From Phanerochaete sordida (Eukaryota > Basidiomycota > Agaricomycetes > Polyporales > Phanerochaetaceae), in the NCBI GenBank assembly GCA_019973155.2, contig BPQB01000043.1, positions 1 to 64,000 on the forward strand: a DNA stretch of 64,000 bases, in the 5' to 3' direction. The position numbers and the translations under genes are program-made. The stretch's first letter is position 1. Each line of letters begins with the position of its first letter. Positions 56,041 to 64,000 of the stretch are shown here, piece by piece. Below the pieces are notes generated by a model, which worked only from the letters and a program-made list of their open reading frames with translations, was not told the DNA's origin and did no database searches.

Positions 56041-57471
56041 ATGGCACTCGCATCTGAAAAATTACATAACGTCGCGGCAGAGGGCATCCCTTACTTCACA
56101 CCTCAACAGGATCCTCCGGCGGGGACTGCCCTCGACCCGCAGCCTAATGGCAAGCCCATTCCCAGACTGTTCCAGCCTCTGCGCATTCGCGGGGTACAGT
56201 TTCCGAATAGAATCTGGGTACAGTGCTTGAGCTCACTGCAGCCTCTGAACCTACTCACTGACGAAGCAATGCAGCTCTCACCGCTCTGCCAGTACTCTAC
56301 GAAGGATGGCCTGCCCACGGCGTGGCAGCTCACGCATCGTGAGATCTCTCATCTGTTGCGCGCTACAGCTGGCGAACTGACTTCGCTGCAGTCGGTGGGA
56401 TTCTGCAGCGCGGGCCAGGCTTGACCGTCGCGGAGGCAGCTGCCGTGCTCCCCGAGGGGCGCCTCACGCCCGAGGACGCTGGCCTCTGGAACGACGCGCA
56501 GACGGAGAAGTGGGCCGAGATCACAACGTTCGCGCGCTCGCAGAACCAGAACATCGCGTGCCAGCTCGCGCATGCAGGGCGCAAGGCGTCGATGGCCGCA
56601 CCGTGGCTCGCATTTGGTGCGCCCGTAGGCACAGACCAGGGAGGCTGGCCCGACGACGTGCTCGCCCCGAGCGCCGTGCCGCACAGCCCTAGCTACCATG
56701 TCCCCCGCGCGCTCACGAAAGAGGGCATCGAGCGCGTCAGGCAGGGCTTCGTCGACGCCGCGAAACGCGCCGTGAAGGCTGGCTTCGACGTCATCGAAAT
56801 TCACGGCGGGCACGGGTACCTGCTGCACGAGTTCCTCAGCCCGATAGCCAACCGCCGCACCGACGAGTACGGCGGCAGCTTCGAAAATCGCATTCGCCTG
56901 CTTATCGAAATCATCGACGGCATCCGCGCGGTCATTCCAGAGAGCATGCCGCTGTTTGTGAGGTCGAGCCCTTCCGCATTGCATGACCGTCCCCCGTTCT
57001 GATCCCAGACTACACAGAATATCTGGGAGCGATCTCCTCGAGAGCACGCTCCCCGACGAACCATCATGGCGCGTCGAGGACTCAGCGCGTCTCGCAAACA
57101 TCGTCGCCGATCACGGCGTAGACCTCATCGACATCTCGGCGGGCGGCGTGCATCCGCTGCAGGAAGTGCGGCTCATCAAGCAGGACGGCCGCCACGCAGC
57201 ATACCAGGCGTACCTCGCGGACCACGTCCGCAAGGCCGTCGAGGGCAAGATTCTCGTGTCTGCTGTCGGCGGCATCAAGGACGGTCGGGTCGCGGAGGAG
57301 GTCCTGGCGAACGGCTGGGCTGACGTCTGCTTCGTCGGCCGCCACTTCACCAAAAACCCCGGCGCAGTGTGGCAGTTCGCCGAAGATCTAGGCGTTGTCA
57401 TTGCTCAGGCGCACCAAATCGAGTGGGGCTTCCTTGGCCGCGGCGTCGGACGCAAAAGGATAGACATCTGA
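56041..57471 (+). CDS. NADH:flavin oxidoreductase, old yellow enzyme family (YqjM-like)
   Basis: Exons 56041-56217, 56275-56338, 56392-56962 and 57018-57471 encode 421 residues. LFQPLRIRGVQFPNRIW opens the TIM barrel. [25 protein letters not shown], with the Cys of the SPLCQYS motif, is typical of the YqjM-like (class III) group rather than of classical yeast OYE. The FMN/substrate residues QLAHAGRKAS, the helix EGIERVRQGFVDAAKRA, the signature FDVIEIHGGHGYLLHEFLSP with NRRTDEYGG, and the phosphate-binding VSAVGGI and FVGRHFTKNP are all present. Such enzymes reduce activated C=C bonds with NAD(P)H. The physiological substrate is unknown. There is no targeting signal. Exon 2 is 64 nt and carries the conserved Cys. 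Confidence 0.93.
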
Positions 57472-58027
57472 GAGCCCACACATCTTTGCTCGATGCTCTC
57501 CACAACATACGACATCGCATCTTTACAACCTCGCACGCTACTTACTCTGTATCTCATATCTCAATCGAAATCAAAGTGGAAGAGCTAGTGTATCGCAGAC
57601 CTCCGTCGGCATATTGCGCGGGGTTGGGCGTGTTGCCGACCTCTTGTGCCGAAATGCATGCCTGGTATACATGCTCCCTCTGTGCTATAGATGCTCCTAG
57701 CCATCCGCCGCCGCTTGACATTATACCCCCTCTGCATTGCTACCAAGAGGTTTGCGAGATTTAGACATCTCAGTAAGTTGACAGCTTGAGACATCGTCGC
57801 TGCAATAGCTGATGCACTCGAGCTGAGAAAGCCATCAATGGTATTCCTCTGTTGAAGCCTGGGTCACAGAAGGTTGGATGATTTACACGTTGATAAACTA
57901 CATGAGGGGGTATCTTGCTTATGCGGTACTTGCTGAGATACATTGGATGGGTGACTACAAGCAGTGCAAATGTCGAAAGCGCGTATAAGATTTGGTTGCA
58001 GGAACCATGAGAAAATTAATGTCTTTG
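57472..58027. other. Intergenic region between convergent genes
   Basis: 3' ends of the OYE-family gene and of the WW-like membrane protein gene. No frame with protein character. Confidence 0.5.
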
Positions 58028-60791
58028 TCATGGACCCGGCAAGCCATCGACCAGCGTAATCGAGCTCACGTCGGAGTCGTGCTGAACATGCTTGATACGC
58101 CGCCCGAACCGGGGTATACGATCGCCACCTGGATTTTTGCTGGAGCACCTCTCCCGTAGCGTGCGTAGCTTGTCACCAAGTAGTCGCAATACTTTGGGGA
58201 GCTGCGTGGATGTCTCAACCACTGTGCCTTCGCTCTCAAGGTAGAGCAGCAGGAGGACCATCAGGCCTAGGGACCCGGTGACTACGCCCATGGCGATCCT
58301 CGTAGCGATGCTGGTGCGCTCGAAGAATACGAACAGTAGCGCAATGAGGAACGTGATCATGCTATACAGCTCAACGTGAGTACACCATACTAGGAACTGA
58401 GTGACTACACTTACCTCCAGAGGAAGAGAGCGGTTGGCAAGCTACAGTGTCCACCAAATCAGCGGTCACGTAAGCCTACAAGTGCGTATGGTCTACCTGA
58501 ATGCAATTGCAACCCCTTGAAGGCCTATCAAACGATCCTCGCGTTTGAGAATGTACTGAAGCTGGACAATGAATGAACATTAGGCCGATGGTGAAGAGAA
58601 CACCACACTGAGGACGTACCGCTTGGTCTGCTTGCCCGTTGGAATGATGCCGGTGGTGTCTGCTGAGTATTTGCGCAACGATGTAGATGAACAAGCTCAG
58701 CATCGACGAGATGTAGCTGGCTATCTGAGCAGCACTCTTATTTGGGCTGTCCGTGTCGATGCTGTTGATCGCTAGAAAACCGACGTTCGCTGAAAGCAGC
58801 ACGGTGGCCTGTGCGATATACGACAGTTAGAACGAGCCGAAGCCTGCTACTTTGTGCACCCACAGGAGTAATCGAGTTTTCCCAGTCTCTTTTGAGCCCC
58901 TCGATGAATTGGCGCCAAAAATAATAGTGAACTGAGTTGTCGACATAGGTCTTTTCGAGTTCTTTGAGGTAGACAAAGGGCATGAAGAAGAGGAGAGGCG
59001 AGATGCACAGGAATGCGAACGAGCGAGGCCTCTTGATATCGGCCCGGAATGCGCTGTCCTTGCGGTCGAGGCGAGCCCCCACTTCACCGTGGAAGTGAAG
59101 AAAGCGTTCTTTGTCTACATGTGGCGTTGAGCTCACCATACGAAGAATTGTCGCGATGAAACATACAGATGGTGTTCAATAGCCTCGCCGCGGAAGCAGT
59201 ATGCGCAGCATTTTTCTCATCCGCTGGATCGAAGATGGGAGGTACGAACATTTGAGCTGCCGGCTACGAGTCTATACTATGAGGCGACGCACCTTTCATT
59301 GCCGCCATGCATTTCGCAAGCTTCTCGATGGTGTCAGGATCATAGGCGAACATGGATGTCTGCGATGTGACATAATCTGAAAGAATTTAGACCGATCGCC
59401 TATCGCAAAAACGAGCGTGGACTTACCACAGAGCCCATACGTGAACGTGTCCCTAAGGTCGTTTATGGCGACTAATGGCAAGCCGCGATGGTTGGGGAAC
59501 ATCTCTACGTGCTGCCTATATCACATTGACGTTGTCAACCAGGAGACTAGCGATCAAGGCGCTGAAGGCGCGTGTGAGCTTAAACCTCATCCCGAAAAAC
59601 AAATTGCCACGTACTGCGCGAAAGCATACCAGAATTGTGCTCGGACAGCCTTCTCTGTATAGTGCTACATGGTAAGAAGGGTCCTGCATGTGCGCGCGAC
59701 GCCACTCACCGAGATGCGTCTCTGACACAACAGCCCTCTCGCCGTCGGTAACGTACGTGACGTCAACATCTTCAAGCCAAACGATGCATTGCGCAGACAT
59801 GGTGGCCACGTAGTACGCGATGACCTCTTGGTCAGTGCCAGTCCGATTGGTCTTTTCCAACACAAGCTCGGCGTCGTCAGGAATGCTGATCTCTTTCAGC
59901 TGTGGTAAAAGCTCTTGAGCTGCCTGCTCGATCTTTTTGAGGTTGTCATTATCTTGTATATCGGTCATCGTTAATACGCGCTGTGTAGGATTTGAGATAT
60001 TGATCGGTGAGATACTCGAAGTAACGTACTCTGGTCTCATCATAGAAATAAAGCTTTCCTTCTGGGCATTCGTAGGCCGTCCATTGATAGGGTATACCTG
60101 GCCTAAATCCAGATTGTCAGAATCAATTCTTCGAGCATGGTAATATCAACACTTGACCTCTTGAACTTCGTTTGGCCACGGGCTACATGCTTGATTATCG
60201 TCTCTTCCGCGTCCGCGGGGCTGGTATAACGTCAGTGGAAGCTACGCGCAAGGGCCTTGCGACTCACTAAAACACCTTCCGGCGGTATTTCAGATCGCTG
60301 AGATCTTGAGGCGCGAAGGGGGTTGTTTCAAGCTTGGGCGTTGCACGTGGGAGGACCACATTGCTACCACTTGTGTTCTTCCGCGAGAGTGTGTTGCCAG
60401 CAAAGGCCAGCGCATTACCGCCGTCGAGAGCCAGTGCACCGGCGTCTCCCGGTTCCGGTGCTTCTGCGCTGGGTAGTGCTGGTAAGGGCGCAATGGGCAC
60501 AGGGCGTTGGGTGACGCTTGTTGAGTGCTCTATAGCTAAGGAAAGAGCGGACGCAGATCTGAGGTCGCCGGGCTCAGATACAGGACTCTCAGCCACTGGG
60601 ATAGAGCCAAGGCCGAAGCTCGTACTGCGAACGGGACCAGTCGTAGGTGGCGAGCTCGGATGTGCACTGGAGCTTGCAGAAGACCGTGGGCTCATAGTGA
60701 GCCGGGGAAGCTGACGCATGGCCATGGAGCCTTTTCGTGTGGTGGGAATTCTGCCTCCAGCGCCCCCGGGGGGCAAGGAGACGGTGGACAT
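58028..60791 (-). CDS. Agaricomycete WW-like multipass membrane protein
   Basis: Thirteen predicted exons: 60791-60268, 60220-60158, 60102-60030, 59980-59710, 59654-59630, 59515-59427, 59376-59293, 59223-59167, 59114-58864, 58808-58620, 58555-58497, 58441-58415 and 58361-58028; about 681 residues. The N-terminal 170 residues are Ser/Pro-rich. A degenerate WW-like segment follows (WTAYECPEGKLYFYDE), then HVEMFPNHRGLP and HFHGEVGARLDR, motifs I associate with a large mushroom-fungus family of unknown function. Hydrophobic segments are FLCISPLLFFMPFVYL, VLLSANVGFLAI, YISSMLSLFIYIVAQIL, ITFLIALLFVFF and SLGLMVLLLLYL. The tail is basic. Exons 5, 12 and 8 are very small (25, 27 and 57 nt). The acceptor of exon 8 is uncertain: an alternative would leave a 36-nt intron. 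Function unknown. Confidence 0.85.
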
Positions 60792-61338
60792 CCTAGGAGG
60801 GACGGAATGGGGTCAGCACTGGTGGCAAGGGGGAAGAGCGAAGGTCCGTACCTGACGCAGGCAGACGGTGCTTAAGGCCTACGGTCGAGGAACACAGCCA
60901 GGACACGAGGCGGACCCTAGTCGGGCCAGGCTTGAGATTGACGCACACAGCCGAGGAGCGCACATCATTCGTGGAACTCTTCTGAGTTCTATGGATCTTT
61001 GGACGACCACTATGCTCCGCACTGGAAAGTGAAAGATCCACTTGAGCTAGTGGCACGTAGTCATGTCGGTTGTGGTCCAAACGACTGTTGCAGCGATCAG
61101 TAGACAGATTGGTCGTGGGCGAGATGGGAGAGTTAGATGATGGGAGCACTGTATAGATACCGTGCGAACTGTTCTGCGATGAACGCGGAGGATAACGCTA
61201 AGGTACAGCCTCTGCGAATTCATGTGAGAGATAACTTAGAGCCTTGTATTACGGTGTATCTGTTCATAAGTCCAGGAAAAGCAATTCCAACTGTACAATA
61301 ACCCTGCAGCGAGTGCCCTCCAGCCCAGCTTCGTGCTT
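60792..61338. other. Intergenic region between two minus-strand genes
   Basis: Contains the upstream region of the WW-like membrane gene and the 3' end of alpha-COP. Nothing else is recognisable. Confidence 0.5.
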
Positions 61339-64000
61339 TTACGATCGCGGTGCAGGCAGACCTGAGGAGGGCGCACCTATCTCCGTGAGCTGCACGAGCG
61401 CGTCCAGGTGGCCCTTGTATTGCGGAAGGTAGGCAGCGTCGGTGTACGGGCAGCGTACCGCAGGGGAGCCCTTGTAGATCGGCGTATAGCTAGCGGCGCA
61501 AACCTCGAACTCGGTGAACTCGTCGTATGTGATCTCCACGGCATTGCGCGGGTTCCTGTCACCAGCGGCAATCCTTTGCCTCGCCTATTCGGGTGTGAAT
61601 ATCCATCGATGAGCCTCATACAAGGACCGCATACCTGAGCGACAATCTTCGGGTCTGGGTTCAACTCGAGGAGGCGGCGTGCAAACTTCGCGGCTGTGGC
61701 GTGGTTGTTCGCCTTGGCGAACTGCGTGATTGCGCTGCGCAGGGCGATCTGCAGGTGCGCCGGCTGCAGTTGGCAGTGCGTGAAGTAGGCTGCCAGCTCC
61801 AGGTTGCGACGGACGTTGTCAGGATCCTCCTGGGCGACACGGCGACGCTCGAGCTCGATGCTAACACCGAGAAGGTACTCGCGAGCCATCGTCACGAGAT
61901 CACGCCACTGATATCCCGTGTCAGTAGGGATGCTCATCCAGATACAGGTTGACACTTACCTCCTTGGCTTCGGCATCAGAGGAGACGGGGACAAGGAGCA
62001 GATGCTGGAGGGCAGTGCGGAAGGCGACCTGCGCATCCGGCAATCTGTTTCCAGATACGGCCCGGAAGCCCTCCGACATCTCACCCCGGACAGAGGTGAG
62101 CGTGTTGACGGCGACGGGAAGGACTCGACTGGGCGCCGAATCCGAAGGGTTCCTCCGCACGTGGAGCTGCAGTGGCGGAAGCGACGCAACTGGTGACAAG
62201 TACACGTGCGCGGAGCGGTACGTCGATACGAAAAGAGGCTTGAGCTCCCCAAAGTTCGCGACACCAAACTGTCGGCTGAGTAGCTATAGCATTGTCAGCA
62301 TGGCACAAGGTATCATCGTGGGATGGGGAACCCACCTGCATCGCCGTCTCGAACGAGCCCGCCGCGACATGATCTCCAGCGAATGGAGAGTTGCGTGTCC
62401 AAAGCTCGGGTTCGCCCACACCTGGAGAGGCGCCAGGACCGAGCTCTGCGGATTCCTCAGCCTCCTCGGGTACCTCCTCTGCTGCTGCTTCCTCTGTGTC
62501 CGCATCCAGATCCCAACCGTCGGCCTCCGCTTCGAGATCCTCTTCTTCTTCCTTGGCCCACGCATCGAGGGCAGCCGACGCAGCGGCGCCCGACGTCTCG
62601 TGGCCGTTCATGTATGGGATGTCTGCGCCGCCCTCGAGGTTGCCGTTGGCGAGCGCCCGGTCGAAGAAGCTCTCGCCCGAGGAGATCGTTGGCCAGTTGA
62701 GATCGATTGTCGGCGTGATGACCGGTGGAGGTTTGAGCGTTGAGGTCTCGAACGCCGGGACGTCGTCAACGTCCGCCTCCGTAAGACCTGCTGCTTCGAG
62801 GATCTCCAAAGCGAGATCGTCCAGCCCGTTGGTCTTCGCCGTGAGGTAGGCCAGAGGGTCTACGGTCGAACGAGTGAGACATGAGTGAAGAGCATGCTCA
62901 TATTGTGCGACTTACAGAGGCCAACATCTCGGAGAACGGCGATGCGACCCATGACATCACCAGCATACAACGCGTTGTGGAAGCGCGACATCGGATCGCC
63001 TCTGGAGTCGGCAATCTTTTGCATCTTTGACAGCTTGTCGCTGCTCCCCGTAGCAAGGTATAGGAACGAAAGCCGATCGAAGTTCTTCGTCTGTTGGTAT
63101 GCCTTTTCCACAATCTAGGTACGCACTCATGTGTAAGCTTGTACGTCGTGCCACAGCAACACCACGAACCTTGTGGTTGCCCTGCTTCAGTGCCTGCTGA
63201 GCCAAGCGCTCCCAGCACTCGGGGCGATTGATGGCCTTAGCGGTCTCGAAGGCCACATCGAGATTGCCGCACTCTATGGCTAGGTCGAATCGGGTATTTT
63301 TGTCTTGCACGAAGTGGAGTGCAATCTAGAACATGATCAGAGGCAGAATATAGCTGACTGTATAAGCTTCGTACCTCGGGGAATCCTTTTTGCTGCAAGT
63401 ACGCGATTATACTCTGACCAAGAAGGTTCGATGTGCGAATAATGTACAACATTTCCTCGTAGTTGTTTCGGAGTAGTGCAAGCTTGAAGCGATACTCGGT
63501 GGGGTCAATGGTGATCGTTCTTGGGCGCGCAGAGCGGTCGAGGCAATGCACTGTCTTGCCCTTCACTCGAGTGAGGTACACAGGGTTGTCGAGCGTGCAG
63601 ATTACACCGTGATCACTGCGCCGAAGTCAGGTGGGCAGGAAGTCGCATTGAGCACGGTTAATGACGCACCCCTGTGCCAGACAATACTTGATGTGGTTCA
63701 GCGTCGAGTAGACGAACACTCCCGAGTCATCCCAAGCTCCGGACTTGATGCGGATGGTCTCGTGGATCAGGGTATGCTGAGAGAAGGTCTTGTTTGCGAT
63801 GGTAATGGCTTAACAGTGCTCGACGATGAGGTGGGAGGAGATGCGAGGAGAAGTAAATGACGCACTATGTTTGCTGAGCAGAGCAACGAGCGACCCGTCT
63901 GCACTCCAAACGACGTACTTCACAGGCGGCGTCGTAATTTCCGCGATGCTCTTCTGCTGCTGGATATCATACAGGACCACGGACGTAGGTGAACTCAGGA
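61339..64000 (-). CDS. COP1: Coatomer subunit alpha (alpha-COP), C-terminal part, cut by the window edge
   Basis: Nine exons lie inside the window: 64000-63866 (continues to the right), 63808-63670, 63615-63375, 63325-63170, 63114-62916, 62859-62336, 62283-61960, 61907-61635 and 61584-61339. They encode about the last 744 residues of a protein usually near 1,200; the first WD40 propeller lies outside. [19 protein letters not shown] and [18 protein letters not shown] belong to the second propeller, [21 protein letters not shown] to the alpha-solenoid, [13 protein letters not shown] to its end. The acidic linker ([19 protein letters not shown]) precedes the COPI C-terminal domain with [22 protein letters not shown]. 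Alpha-COP forms the COPI cage and binds KKXX cargo signals in Golgi-to-ER transport. Intron after 63170 has donor GTTCGT. Confidence 0.95.

Overview
The window is nuclear DNA of a basidiomycete, most likely an Agaricomycete of the Polyporales type (inference). Nearly every gene is cut by 47-60 nt GT-AG introns. Two families common in mushroom-forming fungi are present: a DUF6535 membrane protein and a WW-like multipass membrane protein. There are also a secreted cerato-platanin and a secreted protein with a fungal cellulose-binding module. I saw no operons, CRISPR arrays, rRNA genes or convincing tRNA genes. Gene models were built by hand from frame continuity, splice signals and family motifs, so every exon boundary is a prediction.

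Layout. 0-3 kb: fragments of one or more lineage-specific genes on the minus strand, including a coiled-coil protein. 3.9-8.2 kb: a ~1,327-residue acidic protein with seven copies of a PWTPSYSVSxQGS-type motif and a C-terminal CaaX box. 9.4 kb: cerato-platanin. 12.1 kb: small protein with a mitochondrial-type presequence. 13.7-16.2 kb: Yck-type casein kinase 1. 16.2-21.0 kb: a 4.8-kb GC-rich stretch without a convincing gene. 21.3-30.5 kb: FrnE-like DsbA protein, Frag1/DRAM/Sfk1 membrane protein, Vps51, DUF6535 protein, tandem DUF427 protein. 30.8-39.6 kb: a disordered nuclear-type protein, Dss1-type mitochondrial RNase, a C2H2 zinc-finger protein, and an STK16/Env7 kinase with a large insert. 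40.2-50.8 kb: CYP51, an unknown proline/serine-rich protein, V-ATPase subunit e, HEN1 small-RNA methyltransferase, Bsd2/Ndfip protein, Rsm1/NIPA-type C3HC protein. 51.5-64 kb: secreted WDC-repeat protein with CBM1, RAD52, an OYE-family flavoprotein, the WW-like membrane protein, and alpha-COP running off the right edge.

Most of these are independent housekeeping genes (secretion and endosomal traffic, sterol synthesis, RNA processing, DNA repair). I found no biosynthetic cluster and no defence island. The least conventional pieces are the CaaX repeat protein (3.9-8.2 kb) and the WDC-repeat/CBM1 secreted protein (51.5-52.6 kb). I recognise neither architecture. Two probable GC-AG introns, a kinase with a ~110-residue insert before its catalytic loop, and the decayed gene fragments at the left edge are also worth checking.
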